Below, in pieces: positions 40,310 to 49,929 of a stretch of DNA of 64,000 nucleotides. This stretch comes from Galactobacter caseinivorans (GTDB taxonomy: Bacteria > Actinomycetota > Actinomycetes > Actinomycetales > Micrococcaceae): positions 186,001 through 250,000 of the forward strand of contig NZ_QQXL01000001.1 of the NCBI RefSeq assembly GCF_003640665.1, written 5' to 3'. Below the pieces are notes generated by a model that was given only the letters and a program-made list of their open reading frames with translations, had not been told where the DNA came from and ran no database searches. Position 1 is the stretch's first letter. Every line of letters begins with the position of its first letter. A program made the translations under genes and the position numbers.

Positions 40310-40327
40310 GGGAGGTGCTGAGAGACT

Positions 40328-40978
40328 ATGACCGCAACCCGTAATGTCAAGGGACTGCTGGGCACGAAGCTCGGCATGACCCAGGTTTGGGACAGCAACA
40401 ACAACATGATCCCGGTGACTGTGGTGAAGGCCGACTCCAACGTCGTGACCCAGCTGCTGAACCAGGGCAATGATGGTTACACCGCTGTGCAGATCGGCTT
40501 CGGCCAGATCGACCCGCGCAAGGTGACCAAGCCGCTCGCCGGCCACTTCAAGGCTGCCGGCGTCACGCCGCGTCGCCACGTCGTGGAACTGCGCACCGCG
40601 GATGCTGCCGACTACAACCTGGGCCAGGAATTGTCTGTGGAGCTCTTTGAGGCCGGCCAGAAGGTCGACATCGTGGGCACCACCAAGGGCAAGGGCTTTG
40701 CCGGCGTCATGAAGCGTCACGGCTTCCACGGCGTTGGAGCCTCGCACGGTTCGCACAAGAACCACCGCAAGCCCGGTTCCATCGGTGAGGCTTCCACGCC
40801 GAGCCGCGTTTTCAAGGGCCACCGCATGGCTGGCCGCATGGGACACGTTCGTCACACCACGCTGAACCTCACGGTTCACGCTGTGGACGTGGAGAACAAC
40901 CTCCTGCTCATCAAGGGCGCCGTCCCGGGCGCTCGTGGCCAGGTTGTCCTGGTCCGTTCTGCCGTGAAGGGAGCCTGA
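40328..40978 (+). CDS. rplC: 50S ribosomal protein L3
   Basis: A 216-residue assembly-initiator protein near the peptidyl-transferase centre. [17 protein letters not shown] is the N-terminal signature, and the long central extension [20 protein letters not shown] is present. GGGAGGTG precedes the ATG. Confidence 0.97.
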   Translation: MTATRNVKGLLGTKLGMTQVWDSNNNMIPVTVVKADSNVVTQLLNQGNDGYTAVQIGFGQIDPRKVTKPLAGHFKAAGVTPRRHVVELRTADAADYNLGQELSVELFEAGQKVDIVGTTKGKGFAGVMKRHGFHGVGASHGSHKNHRKPGSIGEASTPSRVFKGHRMAGRMGHVRHTTLNLTVHAVDVENNLLLIKGAVPGARGQVVLVRSAVKGA

Positions 40979-40982
40979 AACC

Positions 40983-41588
40983 ATGGCTACGAAGGCACTG
41001 AAGGTCGATCTCCCCGCGGAGATCTTTGACATCCAGACCAACGTTCCGTTGCTGCACCAGGTCGTTGTGGCACAGCTTGCTGCCGCCCGCCAGGGCACGC
41101 ACAAGACCAAGAACCGTGGCGAGGTGTCCGGCGCAGGTCGCAAGCCGTTCAAGCAGAAGGGCACCGGCCGCGCCCGTCAGGGTTCAATCCGCGCCCCGCA
41201 CATGACCGGTGGTGGCGTTGTCCACGGCCCCACGCCGCGTGACTACTCGCAGCGCACCCCCAAGAAGATGAAGGCAGCCGCCCTGCGCGGTGCGCTTTCG
41301 GATCGCGCCCGTCACGGTCGCATCCACGTCGTCGAGTCCCTCGTCTCCGGGCAGACCCCGTCGACGAAGGACGCGCTGGCAACCTTGCGCTCCATCTCTG
41401 ATCGCAAGAACCTGCTTGTGGTGATCGATCGCTCGAACGATGTCGTGGCCCTCTCGGTCCGCAACATCGAATCGGTGCACTCCCTCTACGTCGACCAGCT
41501 GAACACGTATGACGTGCTCGTCTCGGACGATGTGGTGTTCACCAAGGCAGCTTTCGAGGCCCTGGTTAACAAGGAGGACGCCAAGTGA
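40983..41588 (+). CDS. rplD: 50S ribosomal protein L4
   Basis: 201 residues. The tunnel-lining loop [20 protein letters not shown] and [20 protein letters not shown] are conserved. It starts 4 nt after rplC and its stop overlaps the rplW GTG (GTGA). In E. coli L4 represses the S10 operon; whether this holds here is unknown. Confidence 0.97.
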   Translation: MATKALKVDLPAEIFDIQTNVPLLHQVVVAQLAAARQGTHKTKNRGEVSGAGRKPFKQKGTGRARQGSIRAPHMTGGGVVHGPTPRDYSQRTPKKMKAAALRGALSDRARHGRIHVVESLVSGQTPSTKDALATLRSISDRKNLLVVIDRSNDVVALSVRNIESVHSLYVDQLNTYDVLVSDDVVFTKAAFEALVNKEDAK

Positions 41589-41893
41589 GCGCCGCGTTCA
41601 ACAAGTCCGTTCACGATGTGCTGATCCAGCCCGTCGTGTCCGAGAAGTCCTACAACTTGATCGACGAGGGTCGTTACACGTTCATCGTGGACCCCCGCTC
41701 GAACAAGACCGAGATCAAGTACGCCGTGGAGACCATCTACGGCGTCAAGGTGGCCTCGGTCAACACCATCAATCGTCCGGGTAAGCGCACGCGTACCCGC
41801 TTCGGGTGGGGGCAGCGCAAGGACACCAAGCGCGCCATCATCACCCTCAAGGGCGATGCCACCATCGACATCTTCGGCGGTCCGCTCGCCTGA
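41585..41893 (+). CDS. rplW: 50S ribosomal protein L23
   Basis: The 102-residue tunnel-exit protein and docking site for trigger factor and [23 protein letters not shown] and [20 protein letters not shown] identify it. The start is GTG overlapping the rplD stop. Confidence 0.97.
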   Translation: MSAAFNKSVHDVLIQPVVSEKSYNLIDEGRYTFIVDPRSNKTEIKYAVETIYGVKVASVNTINRPGKRTRTRFGWGQRKDTKRAIITLKGDATIDIFGGPLA

Positions 41894-41923
41894 GCGGAGA
41901 CCACTTTAACGAGGAAATGACAC

Positions 41924-42763
41924 ATGGGTATCCGTAAGTACAAGCCGACAACCCCGGGCCTTCGCGGCTCGTCGGTTGCCGACTTCTCCGAAATCACGCG
42001 CTCGACGCCTGAGAAGTCTCTCCTGCGTCCGCTCACCAAGTCCGGCGGTCGTAACAACACCGGCCGCATCACGACCCGTCACAAGGGTGGTGGCCACAAG
42101 CGCCAGTACCGCGTGATCGACTTCCGTCGTCACGACAAGGACGGCGTGCCGGCGAAGGTCGCTCACATTGAGTACGACCCCAACCGCACCGCTCGCATCG
42201 CGCTGCTCCACTACCTGGACGGCACGAAGCGCTACATCATCGCCCCGAACAAGCTTTCTCAGGGCGATCGTGTCGAGTCGGGTCCGACGGCTGACATCAA
42301 GCCGGGCAACAACCTGCCGCTGCGCAACATCCCCGTTGGTACGGTCATCCACGCTGTGGAGCTGCGTCCGGGCGGCGGTGCCAAGATGGCACGGTCCGCT
42401 GGCGCCTCCATCCAGCTGGTGGCCCGCGAGGGTCGCTTTGCTCAGCTGCGACTGCCCTCCGGCGAAATCCGCAACGTTGACGTGCGCTGCCGCGCAACCG
42501 TCGGCGAGGTCGGCAACGCCGAGCAGTCGAACATCAACTGGGGCAAGGCCGGCCGCATGCGCTGGAAGGGCGTCCGCCCGACCGTGCGTGGTGTGGCTAT
42601 GAACCCCGTCGATCACCCGCACGGTGGTGGCGAGGGCAAGACCTCCGGTGGCCGTCACCCGGTCAACCCGAACGGTAAGCCCGAGGGTCGCACGCGTCGC
42701 CCCAACAAGGAAAGCGACAAGCTCATTGTGCGTCGCCGTCGTACCGGCAAGAACAAGCGATAG
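41924..42763 (+). CDS. rplB: 50S ribosomal protein L2
   Basis: The 279-residue peptidyl-transferase-centre protein. [20 protein letters not shown] near the N-terminus and the catalytic-centre region [20 protein letters not shown] (with the conserved His) are unchanged. The C-terminus is basic. Confidence 0.98.
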   Translation: MGIRKYKPTTPGLRGSSVADFSEITRSTPEKSLLRPLTKSGGRNNTGRITTRHKGGGHKRQYRVIDFRRHDKDGVPAKVAHIEYDPNRTARIALLHYLDGTKRYIIAPNKLSQGDRVESGPTADIKPGNNLPLRNIPVGTVIHAVELRPGGGAKMARSAGASIQLVAREGRFAQLRLPSGEIRNVDVRCRATVGEVGNAEQSNINWGKAGRMRWKGVRPTVRGVAMNPVDHPHGGGEGKTSGGRHPVNPNGKPEGRTRRPNKESDKLIVRRRRTGKNKR

Positions 42764-42775
42764 GAGCTCGGAGAC

Positions 42776-43057
42776 ATGCCACGCAGCCTGAAGAAGGGCC
42801 CCTTCGTTGATCAGCACCTGTATCTCAAGGTGGTGAAGGAGAACGAGAAGGGCACCAAGAACGTCATCAAGACGTGGTCCCGCCGTTCAATGATCGTGCC
42901 CGACATGCTGGGACACACGATTGCCGTGCACGACGGACGTAAGCACGTCCCGGTGTTTGTCACCGAGTCCATGGTTGGCCACAAGCTGGGCGAATTCGCG
43001 CCGACGCGCACGTTCCGCAGCCACGTCAAGGACGACAAGAAGGGCAAGCGCCGCTGA
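42776..43057 (+). CDS. rpsS: 30S ribosomal protein S19
   Basis: The 93-residue head protein of the 30S subunit. [38 protein letters not shown] and [16 protein letters not shown] are all family signatures. It lies 12 nt after rplB with GGAG as ribosome-binding site. Confidence 0.97.
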   Translation: MPRSLKKGPFVDQHLYLKVVKENEKGTKNVIKTWSRRSMIVPDMLGHTIAVHDGRKHVPVFVTESMVGHKLGEFAPTRTFRSHVKDDKKGKRR

Positions 43058-43110
43058 CCCTTTGGGGTGAGTTGTGCTAGCTCTTCTTTCAAGACGGAAG
43101 AAGGAAAGCA

Positions 43111-43476
43111 ATGGAAGCCAAGGCTATTGCGCGCCACCTGCGCGTGACGCCAATGAAGGCCCGGCGCGTCGTCGACCTCGTTCGTGGTAAGCAGACGAAT
43201 GAGGCGCTCGCGATCCTGAAGTTTGCCCCCCAGGCAGCTTCAGAGCCGGTGTTCAAGGTTGTCGCTTCTGCGATCGCCAACGCACGTCAGGCCGCCGACC
43301 GTGATGGAGTCGCCTTCAACGAAGATGACCTGTTCATCTCGGAGGCCTTCGTCGATGAGGGACCGACCATGAAGCGGTTCCAGCCGCGAGCTCAGGGTCG
43401 CGCGTTCCGCATCAACAAGCGCACCAGCCACGTCACCGTGGTCGTAGCGACGCCTGAGAAGGGTGGGGAGAAGTAA
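43111..43476 (+). CDS. rplV: 50S ribosomal protein L22
   Basis: A 121-residue tunnel protein; its hairpin loop contacts macrolides. [20 protein letters not shown] and [20 protein letters not shown] (loop) are present without insertions. The stop is directly followed by the rpsC ATG. Confidence 0.97.
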   Translation: MEAKAIARHLRVTPMKARRVVDLVRGKQTNEALAILKFAPQAASEPVFKVVASAIANARQAADRDGVAFNEDDLFISEAFVDEGPTMKRFQPRAQGRAFRINKRTSHVTVVVATPEKGGEK

Positions 43477-44295
43477 ATGGGTCAGAAGATCAACCCGAAC
43501 GGCTTCCGACTCGGCATCACCACCGACCACAAGTCGCACTGGTTCGCCGATTCGAACAAGCCGGGTCAGCGTTACGCTGACTTCGTCAAGGAAGATGTCA
43601 AGATTCGCGAGCTCATGACTAAGGGCATGGATCGCGCTGGCATCTCCAAGGTGGAAATCGAGCGCACGCGTGACCGCGTTCGCGTCGACATCCACACCGC
43701 CCGCCCGGGCATCGTCATCGGTCGCCGTGGCGCCGAAGCCGATCGTCTGCGCGGCGAGCTGGAGAAGCTCACCAGCAAGCAGGTTCAGCTGAACATCCTC
43801 GAGGTCAAGAACCCCGAGATCGACGCTCAGCTTGTTGCGCAGGGTGTTGCAGAGCAGCTTGCTTCTCGTGTCGCGTTCCGTCGCGCCATGAAGAAGGCCA
43901 TGCAGTCGGCCATGCGTGCAGGTGCCAAGGGCATCCGCGTGCAGTGCGCCGGTCGCCTCGGTGGCGCTGAGATGAGCCGCAAGGAGTTCTACCGCGAGGG
44001 CCGCGTGCCCCTGCACACGCTCCGTGCGAACATCGACTTCGGCATGTTCGAGGCCAAGACGACCTTCGGCCGCATCGGCGTGAAGGTCTGGATCTACAAG
44101 GGTGACGTCACCGACAAGGAGCTTGCTGCACAGCAGGCTGCAGCCCCGCAGCGCGGCGGCCGCCGTGATGATCGTCGCCCCGGTGGCGGCGAGCGTCGTG
44201 GCCCCGGCGCCGGTGGTGGCGAGCGTCGCCGTCGTAACGACCAGGGTGCCCCGGCTCCCGAGGCCGCTGCGGCACCGGAAGGGGGACAGGCCTGA
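43477..44295 (+). CDS. rpsC: 30S ribosomal protein S3
   Basis: 272 residues: KH domain ([20 protein letters not shown]) and C-terminal domain ([20 protein letters not shown]). A ~55-residue Arg/Gly/Ala-rich tail ([18 protein letters not shown]) follows, typical of actinobacterial S3. The stop overlaps the rplP ATG as TGATG. Confidence 0.97.
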   Translation: MGQKINPNGFRLGITTDHKSHWFADSNKPGQRYADFVKEDVKIRELMTKGMDRAGISKVEIERTRDRVRVDIHTARPGIVIGRRGAEADRLRGELEKLTSKQVQLNILEVKNPEIDAQLVAQGVAEQLASRVAFRRAMKKAMQSAMRAGAKGIRVQCAGRLGGAEMSRKEFYREGRVPLHTLRANIDFGMFEAKTTFGRIGVKVWIYKGDVTDKELAAQQAAAPQRGGRRDDRRPGGGERRGPGAGGGERRRRNDQGAPAPEAAAAPEGGQA

Positions 44296-44711
44296 TGCTG
44301 ATTCCGCGTCGAGTCAAGTTCCGTAAGCAGCACCACCCCAAGCGCAATGGCATGGCCAAGGGCGGCACCACGGTGTCGTTCGGCGAGTGGGGCATCCAGG
44401 CGCTGACGCCGGCCTATGTGACTAACCGTCAGATCGAGGCCGCTCGTATCGCCATGACGCGCCACATCAAGCGCGGCGGCAAGGTGTGGATCAACATCTA
44501 CCCGGACCGTCCGCTGACCAAGAAGCCTGCCGAAACCCGCATGGGTTCCGGTAAGGGTTCCCCCGAGTGGTGGGTCGCCAACGTCAAGCCGGGACGTGTG
44601 CTCTTTGAGCTCTCCGGTGTCAATGAGGAAGTTGCTCGTGAGGCCCTGCGCCTGGCGATCCACAAGCTTCCGCTGAAGGCGCGCATTGTGCGCCGTGAGG
44701 GTGGTGAATGA
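44295..44711 (+). CDS. rplP: 50S ribosomal protein L16
   Basis: The 138-residue A-site protein of the 50S subunit. [33 protein letters not shown] and [20 protein letters not shown] are diagnostic. It is coupled to rpsC and 3 nt from rpmC. Confidence 0.97.
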   Translation: MLIPRRVKFRKQHHPKRNGMAKGGTTVSFGEWGIQALTPAYVTNRQIEAARIAMTRHIKRGGKVWINIYPDRPLTKKPAETRMGSGKGSPEWWVANVKPGRVLFELSGVNEEVAREALRLAIHKLPLKARIVRREGGE

Positions 44712-44714
44712 TCC

Positions 44715-45026
44715 ATGGCCATCGGTTCGAAGGAACTTTCGGTCGAGAACCTGGAAGGGTTCGACAACGCCCGCCTGGGTGAGGAGCTGAAGAACGCCAA
44801 GAAGGAGCTCTTCAACCTGCGCTTCCAGTCGGCCACGGGTCAGCTCGAGCAGCACGGCCGTATCTCGGTTGTGAAGCGCGACATCGCCCGCATTTACACG
44901 ATCCTGCGTGAGCGCGAGCTCGGCATTCGTGAAGAGGTCGTTGCCAAGGTCGAAGAGACCAAGAAGGCGACCAAGAAGAAGTCCACCAAGAAGGCCGAGG
45001 AAACCCCGGCTGAGGACGCCGAGTAA
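44715..45026 (+). CDS. rpmC: 50S ribosomal protein L29 with Lys-rich tail
   Basis: The L29 fold is residues ~8–72 ([38 protein letters not shown]). A ~30-residue Lys/Glu/Ala tail extends it to 103 residues against the usual 65–75. L29 sits at the tunnel exit near L23. The stop overlaps rpsQ as TAATG. Confidence 0.96.
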   Translation: MAIGSKELSVENLEGFDNARLGEELKNAKKELFNLRFQSATGQLEQHGRISVVKRDIARIYTILRERELGIREEVVAKVEETKKATKKKSTKKAEETPAEDAE

Positions 45027-45316
45027 TGAGCGAAAAGGAGAACGCCGTGACTGAGCAGGCTGAAGCCCGCAATTACCGCAAGACCCTTCGCGGTTACGTG
45101 GTGTCCGACAAGATGGACAAGACCATCGTCGTTGACGTCGAGGACCGTGTGAAGCACGCCCTTTACGGCAAGGTGCTGCGTCGCAACAAGAAGGTCAAGG
45201 CTCACGACGAGCAGAACTCCGCCGGTATCGGCGACTTCGTTCTGATCGCCGAGACCCGTCCGCTGTCGGCCCAGAAGAACTGGCGCCTGGTGGAGATCGT
45301 CGAGAAGGCCAAGTGA
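45026..45316 (+). CDS. rpsQ: 30S ribosomal protein S17
   Basis: A 96-residue OB-fold primary rRNA-binding protein and the last cistron before a long spacer. [20 protein letters not shown] and [12 protein letters not shown] identify it. The ATG overlaps the rpmC stop; an internal GTG (45048) is a weaker alternative. The ~14-residue N-terminal extension is acidic. Confidence 0.96.
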   Translation: MSEKENAVTEQAEARNYRKTLRGYVVSDKMDKTIVVDVEDRVKHALYGKVLRRNKKVKAHDEQNSAGIGDFVLIAETRPLSAQKNWRLVEIVEKAK

Positions 45317-45355
45317 TCCGTTCCCTCGCCTAGCCGAGGGACAGATCCACACACG

Positions 45356-45395
45356 GGACCCGGAATCCTGCGAGCAATCGCAGGATTTCGGGTCC
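45356..45395 (+). terminator. Hairpin with GNRA tetraloop after rpsQ
   Basis: An 18-bp stem, 45356–45373 pairing with 45378–45395 with one G·U, closed by the GNRA loop GCAA. No T-run follows directly. It is likely the end of the S10 operon transcript or a processing point. Confidence 0.65.
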
Positions 45396-45410
45396 TGCGT
45401 GTTATGGGGG

Positions 45411-45416
45411 TAGACT
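45411..45416 (+). promoter_or_regulatory. −10 element TAGACT for spc operon
   Basis: TAGACT directly after a G-run, 16 nt past the hairpin; the same hexamer as at tuf, secY, thyA and glmM. A −35 is not evident. Confidence 0.4.
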
Positions 45417-45660
45417 CGGGGTTCTGTGCGTGCTGCGCGGGGAGACTATCCACCTCCCGTTGCAGCACAAGCACCGCACCGGTATGCCGGCTTCAGGGTG
45501 CAGCACAGCCTCGGCTCGACCGCCTCGGCCCCGATTCCGATCGTTGCTAACGCCACGCGTTACGCGAAGGAATGGGGGGTAAGCGATGAGCAGAGTGGAC
45601 CATCAACCCGTTCCGCAAGGCTCCGAGTACGGAGAACCAGCGAGACGACAGGAGATATAA

Positions 45661-46029
<369 letters not shown>

Positions 46030-46031
46030 AC

Positions 46032-46394
46032 ATGGGTGCAAAGATCAAGAAGGGTGACCTGGTTCAGGTCATCACCGGCGCCAACGCCAAGCGCGGCGGC
46101 GACCTCGGCAAGCAGGGCAAGGTCCTGCGCGTGTTCCCGACCGACAGCCGCATCCTCGTTGAGGGTGTCAATGTCGTGACGAAGCACTCCAAGGTCGGTC
46201 AGACTGACCGTGGTTCCAAGACCGGCGGCATCGAGCACATCGAGGCCCCGATTCACGTCTCGAACGTGGCCCTGGTGGACCCCGAGACCAAGAAGCCCAC
46301 CCGTGTCGGGTTCCGCGAGGAAACCGTCACCAAGGATGGCGTCGAGAAGACCGTGCGCGTGCGCTACGCCAAGGCTTCCGGAAAGGCCCTGTGA
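46032..46394 (+). CDS. rplX: 50S ribosomal protein L24
   Basis: The 120-residue KOW-type assembly initiator. [20 protein letters not shown] is the KOW motif and [20 protein letters not shown] follows. The stop overlaps the rplE ATG as TGATG. Confidence 0.97.
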   Translation: MGAKIKKGDLVQVITGANAKRGGDLGKQGKVLRVFPTDSRILVEGVNVVTKHSKVGQTDRGSKTGGIEHIEAPIHVSNVALVDPETKKPTRVGFREETVTKDGVEKTVRVRYAKASGKAL

Positions 46395-46963
46395 TGACCG
46401 AAGCAGCAGTCAAGATCACGCCGCGTCTGAAGACCAAGTACCAGGACGAGATTCGTTCCGCACTGAACGAGCAGTTCAAGTACGGCAACGTCATGCAGAT
46501 CCCGGGCCTGGTTAAGGTCGTTGTCAACATGGGTGTCGGCGAGGCCGCTAAGGACTCGAAGATCATTGAGGGCGCCGTGCGCGACCTCACTGCCATCACC
46601 GGCCAGAAGCCGATGGTGACCAAGGCTCGCAAGTCGATCGCTCAGTTCAAGCTGCGCGAGGGTATGCCGATTGGCACCCACGCCACGCTGCGCAACGATC
46701 GCATGTGGGAGTTCGTGGACCGCCTCGTCACGCTCGCTCTGCCCCGTATCCGCGACTTCCGCGGCCTCAACGGCAAGCAGTTTGACGGCAACGGCAACTA
46801 CACCTTCGGTCTCACCGAGCAGGTCATGTTCCACGAGATCGACCAGGATTCCATCGACCGCACCCGCGGCATGGACATCACGGTCGTGACCACGGCCAAG
46901 ACTGATGAGGAAGGCCGCGCGCTGCTCAAGGCGCTGGGTTTCCCCTTCAAGACCGATAACTGA
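46394..46963 (+). CDS. rplE: 50S ribosomal protein L5
   Basis: The 189-residue 5S rRNA-binding protein. [40 protein letters not shown] and [20 protein letters not shown] are typical. ATG 46394 is preferred over GTG 46391, which lies in the rplX stop. It is followed by rpsH without the usual S14 gene. Confidence 0.97.
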   Translation: MTEAAVKITPRLKTKYQDEIRSALNEQFKYGNVMQIPGLVKVVVNMGVGEAAKDSKIIEGAVRDLTAITGQKPMVTKARKSIAQFKLREGMPIGTHATLRNDRMWEFVDRLVTLALPRIRDFRGLNGKQFDGNGNYTFGLTEQVMFHEIDQDSIDRTRGMDITVVTTAKTDEEGRALLKALGFPFKTDN

Positions 46964-47025
46964 TCCAACTACGTCGAAGGTCCGTGTTTCACGGAAACCA
47001 CGTCGAGGAAGGGCGTTAGCCCACC

Positions 47026-47424
47026 ATGACAATGACAGATCCCGTCGCAGACATGCTCACGCGTCTGCGTAACGCGAACTCCGCTCACCATGAGGACGTC
47101 ACCATGCCGTCCTCCAAGCTCAAGGTCCGCATCGCCGAGATCTTGAAGGCCCAGGGTTACATCCAGGACTTCAAGGAAGAGGCTGCGGAGGTCGGCAAGA
47201 AGCTGACCATCGACCTCAAGTTCGGTCCGAACCGCGAGCGCTCCATCGCCGGCATCCGCCGTATTTCCAAGCCGGGCCTGCGTGTCTACGCAAAGTCGAC
47301 CAACCTGCCCCGCGTTTTGGGCGGCCTCGGCATTGCAATCCTGTCCACGTCTTCCGGTCTGCTCACAGACCGCCAGGCATACTCCAAGGGTGTCGGTGGC
47401 GAAGTCGTCGCCTACGTCTGGTAA
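47026..47424 (+). CDS. rpsH: 30S ribosomal protein S8
   Basis: A 132-residue 16S rRNA-binding protein, the translational repressor of spc operons in E. coli. [20 protein letters not shown] and the C-terminal [20 protein letters not shown] identify it. The 62-nt gap from rplE is where rpsN/rpsZ normally lies in actinobacteria. Confidence 0.97.
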   Translation: MTMTDPVADMLTRLRNANSAHHEDVTMPSSKLKVRIAEILKAQGYIQDFKEEAAEVGKKLTIDLKFGPNRERSIAGIRRISKPGLRVYAKSTNLPRVLGGLGIAILSTSSGLLTDRQAYSKGVGGEVVAYVW

Positions 47425-47443
47425 GGGAAGGGAGTAACACACC

Positions 47444-47980
47444 ATGTCCCGTATTGGACGTCTCCCCATCACGGTTCCGGCTGGCGTCGACCTCAAGGTC
47501 GATGGCCAGAACGTCACCGTCAAGGGCCCCAAGGGCGAGCTGACCCACGTGGTCGCTCAGCCGATTCAGGTCTCCATCGAAGACGGCACCCTCACGGTGT
47601 CCCGTCCCGATGATCAGCGCGCCTCGCGTTCGCTGCACGGCCTGACCCGCACGCTGATCAGCAACATGATCATCGGCGTCACCGATGGCTACACGAAGAA
47701 GCTCGAGATCTCTGGCACCGGTTACCGCGTGCTGGCGAAGGGCTCCGATCTGGAGTTCTCACTCGGCTACTCGCACACCATCACGGTGCAGCCCCCGGCC
47801 GGCATCACTTTCTCTGTTGAGGGCGCGAACAAGCTGACCGTCTCCGGCATTGACAAGCAGCAGGTCGGCGAAGCTGCCGCCAACATCCGTAAGCTCCGTA
47901 AGCCCGATCCGTACAAGGCCAAGGGCGTTAAGTACGAGGGCGAAGTCATCCGCCGCAAGGTCGGAAAGGCAGGTAAGTGA
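47444..47980 (+). CDS. rplF: 50S ribosomal protein L6
   Basis: 178 residues with the duplicated L6 fold. [20 protein letters not shown], the first-half GPKGELTHV and the C-terminal [20 protein letters not shown] are conserved. GGAGTAACACACC precedes the ATG. Confidence 0.97.
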   Translation: MSRIGRLPITVPAGVDLKVDGQNVTVKGPKGELTHVVAQPIQVSIEDGTLTVSRPDDQRASRSLHGLTRTLISNMIIGVTDGYTKKLEISGTGYRVLAKGSDLEFSLGYSHTITVQPPAGITFSVEGANKLTVSGIDKQQVGEAAANIRKLRKPDPYKAKGVKYEGEVIRRKVGKAGK

Positions 47981-47982
47981 CC

Positions 47983-48354
47983 ATGGCTCTCGCTATCAAG
48001 GGAAAGAGCAAGGCCGCCAAGCGCGGTCGTCGCCACCTGCGTGTTCGTAAGCGCGTCACCGGTACCGCGGCTCGTCCGCGCCTGGTTGTCAACCGCTCTG
48101 CCCGCCACATGGTGGCGCAGATCGTTGACGACGGCCGTGGCGTGACCGTGGCGTCCGCCAACACGATGGAGGCCGATGTGCGCTCCATCGATGGCGACAA
48201 GACCGCCAAGGCCAAGCGCGTTGGTGAGCTCGTTGCCGAGCGCGCCAAGGCTGCCGGCATCGAAGCCGTGGTCTTTGACCGCGGTGGCAACAAGTACCAC
48301 GGCCGTGTGGCCGCGGTGGCCGACGGCGCTCGTGAAGGTGGGCTGGCGCTGTGA
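47983..48354 (+). CDS. rplR: 50S ribosomal protein L18
   Basis: The 123-residue 5S rRNA-binding partner of L5. [32 protein letters not shown] and the C-terminus [16 protein letters not shown] are diagnostic. ATG 47983 ([10 protein letters not shown]) is chosen; GTG 47977 overlapping the rplF stop is possible and adds two residues. Its stop overlaps the rpsE GTG. Confidence 0.96.
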   Translation: MALAIKGKSKAAKRGRRHLRVRKRVTGTAARPRLVVNRSARHMVAQIVDDGRGVTVASANTMEADVRSIDGDKTAKAKRVGELVAERAKAAGIEAVVFDRGGNKYHGRVAAVADGAREGGLAL

Positions 48355-49058
48355 GTGAAGAGAACAACAAGAAGGACACTCAGGTGAGCGAAACTGCTAC
48401 GCAGGCACCCGAGGCCAACGACTCGAACTCGCAGGCCGCTCGCGGCCGTGGCGAGGGTCGTGGCCGCGGCGAGGGCCGCGGTCGCGGTGAGGGCCGTGGC
48501 CGCCGCGACAACAACCGTCGTGGCCAGGAAGAGGAGAAGGACAAGTTCCTCGAGCGCGTTGTCTCCATCAACCGCGTCTCCAAGGTCGTCAAGGGCGGCC
48601 GTCGCTTTAGCTTCACCGCACTTGTTGTGGTGGGCGATGGCAACGGACTCGTTGGCGTCGGCTACGGCAAGGCCAAGGAGGTGCCCGCGGCAATCGCCAA
48701 GGGTGTCGAAGAGGCCAAGAAGTCGTTCTTCCGCGTCCCCCGCGTCGGCACCACCATCCCGCACCGTGTGCAGGGTGAGGCCGCCGCTGGCGTCGTGCTC
48801 CTGATCCCGGCCTCCGAGGGTACCGGCGTTATCGCCGGTGGTCCGGTCCGCGCCGTGTTGGAGTGCGCTGGCATCCACGACGTGCTGTCCAAGTCGATGG
48901 GTTCCACCAACCAGATCAACATGGTGCACGGCACCATCGAGGCGCTGAAGTCCCTTGAGGAGCCGGCAGCTGTTGCCGCTCGTCGTGGGCTGGCCCTGGA
49001 TGAGGTCGTCCCTGCGGCGATGCTTCGCAAGCTGCAGAACACGAAGGCAGGTGCATGA
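48351..49058 (+). CDS. rpsE: 30S ribosomal protein S5 with RG-repeat N-terminus
   Basis: 235 residues. The S5 core ([40 protein letters not shown]) starts near residue 67. Before it lie a Ser/Glu/Ala segment and three GRGEGR hexapeptide repeats plus GRR (residues ~32–52), a flexible basic extension probably exposed on the ribosome. GTG 48351 is coupled to rplR; GTG 48384 would still keep the repeats. Residues around the spectinomycin site are ordinary. Confidence 0.96.
   Translation: MSEENNKKDTQVSETATQAPEANDSNSQAARGRGEGRGRGEGRGRGEGRGRRDNNRRGQEEEKDKFLERVVSINRVSKVVKGGRRFSFTALVVVGDGNGLVGVGYGKAKEVPAAIAKGVEEAKKSFFRVPRVGTTIPHRVQGEAAAGVVLLIPASEGTGVIAGGPVRAVLECAGIHDVLSKSMGSTNQINMVHGTIEALKSLEEPAAVAARRGLALDEVVPAAMLRKLQNTKAGA
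48444..48497 (+). repeat. 18-bp repeat encoding GRGEGR in rpsE
   Basis: Three tandem 18-bp units of the type GGCCGYGGCGAGGGYCGY, in frame within the N-terminal extension of S5. Differences fall at third codon positions, so the peptide repeat is under selection or recently duplicated with synonymous drift. Confidence 0.8.
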
Positions 49059-49267
49059 GCATGTCGAAAAACCTGCTCCCCAGCGATGCCAAGTTGTCCA
49101 TCACGCTGAAGAAGTCCGTTGCAGGCACCAAGCAGGATCAGCGCGATACCGTGCGTTCCTTGGGCCTGAAGCGCATCAACCACACGGTTGAGCGCACGGC
49201 AGATGCAGTGACGGTGGGCATGGTCAACAAGGTCAAGCACCTGGTCACGGTCGAGGAGGCCAAGTAA
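49055..49267 (+). CDS. rpmD: 50S ribosomal protein L30
   Basis: 70 residues: [37 protein letters not shown] and [14 protein letters not shown] are the L30 signature. The ATG overlaps the rpsE stop as ATGA; the ATG two codons later is an alternative. Absent from some bacteria but general in actinobacteria. Confidence 0.96.
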   Translation: MSMSKNLLPSDAKLSITLKKSVAGTKQDQRDTVRSLGLKRINHTVERTADAVTVGMVNKVKHLVTVEEAK

Positions 49268-49269
49268 CC

Positions 49270-49728
49270 ATGGCAGAAAAGAACGAGAGCGCGCTCAAGG
49301 TTCACCACCTGCGTCCGGCTCCCGGCGCCAAGACCGCCAAGACCCGTGTGGGTCGTGGCGAGGCGTCGAAGGGTAAGACTGCAGGCCGAGGCACCAAGGG
49401 CACCAAGGCTCGCTACCAGGTCCGCGCCGGCTTTGCCGGTGGCCAGCTGCCCCTGCAGATGCGCCTTCCGAAGCTGCGCGGCTTCACCAACCCGTTCCGT
49501 GTCGAGTTCCAGGTTGTGAACCTGGACCGTATCTCGGAGCTGTTCCCCGAGGGTGGCGATGTGACCGTTGAGTCGCTCGTCGCCAAGGGAGCCGTCCGCA
49601 AGAACGAGCCCGTCAAGGTGCTCGGCCAGGGCGAGCTCACCGTCAAGGTGGACGTGAAGGTTAACGCCTTCTCCAAGTCCGCACTTGAGAAGATTGCCGC
49701 CGCCGGCGGGTCCACCGAGACCCTCTGA
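49270..49728 (+). CDS. rplO: 50S ribosomal protein L15
   Basis: A 152-residue late-assembly protein. [38 protein letters not shown] and [18 protein letters not shown] are characteristic. It starts 2 nt after rpmD. It is the last cistron before a terminator-like hairpin and the secY promoter. Confidence 0.97.
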   Translation: MAEKNESALKVHHLRPAPGAKTAKTRVGRGEASKGKTAGRGTKGTKARYQVRAGFAGGQLPLQMRLPKLRGFTNPFRVEFQVVNLDRISELFPEGGDVTVESLVAKGAVRKNEPVKVLGQGELTVKVDVKVNAFSKSALEKIAAAGGSTETL

Positions 49729-49760
49729 TCGGCCTCGGCCCGCTGGGCCGAACCTGGATG

Positions 49761-49805
49761 GGGCCCTTGTCTTGGAGCTACGGCTCTGGGGCAAGGGCCC
49801 TTCCC
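49761..49805 (+). terminator. Terminator after rplO
   Basis: GGGCCCTTG (49761–49769) pairs with CAAGGGCCC (49792–49800). The loop carries a smaller GGAGC-TACG-GCTCT hairpin with a stable C(UACG)G-type tetraloop. TTCCCC follows. Confidence 0.65.
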
Positions 49806-49863
49806 CTTCCTGGGACACGTCTGGCAAACGTGCTCCGATTCACTGATCAAGCCGCCAGAGGGC

Positions 49864-49869
49864 TAGACT
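49864..49869 (+). promoter_or_regulatory. −10 element TAGACT for secY–adk
   Basis: TAGACT with a loose TTCACT 19 bp upstream. The leader to the secY GTG would be ~55 nt. It makes secY–adk a separate unit from the spc operon. Confidence 0.45.
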
Positions 49870-49929
49870 CTAAAAGCCGCCGGACGTGTCTCCGGCTCCC
49901 CGTCACCACCTCCCACTGAAGGAGACTGC

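Larger units (their letters stand above)
45317..45660 (+). other. rpsQ–rplN spacer with hairpin and promoter
   Basis: 344 nt without a convincing gene, splitting the S10 and spc operons. It contains an 18-bp hairpin with a GCAA loop (45356–45395), the −10 hexamer TAGACT (45411–45416) and a ~240-nt leader ending in AGGAG ahead of the rplN GTG. An 89-codon open frame at 45426 overlaps rplN and shows no protein-like character. Confidence 0.5.

Noticed and set aside
46981-46998. parS-like sequence (TGTTTCACGGAAACC) in the rplE–rpsH gap
   Set aside because: It is 13 of 16 to TGTTTCACGTGAAACA but not palindromic, and it is far from any sign of oriC; a chance match is more likely.
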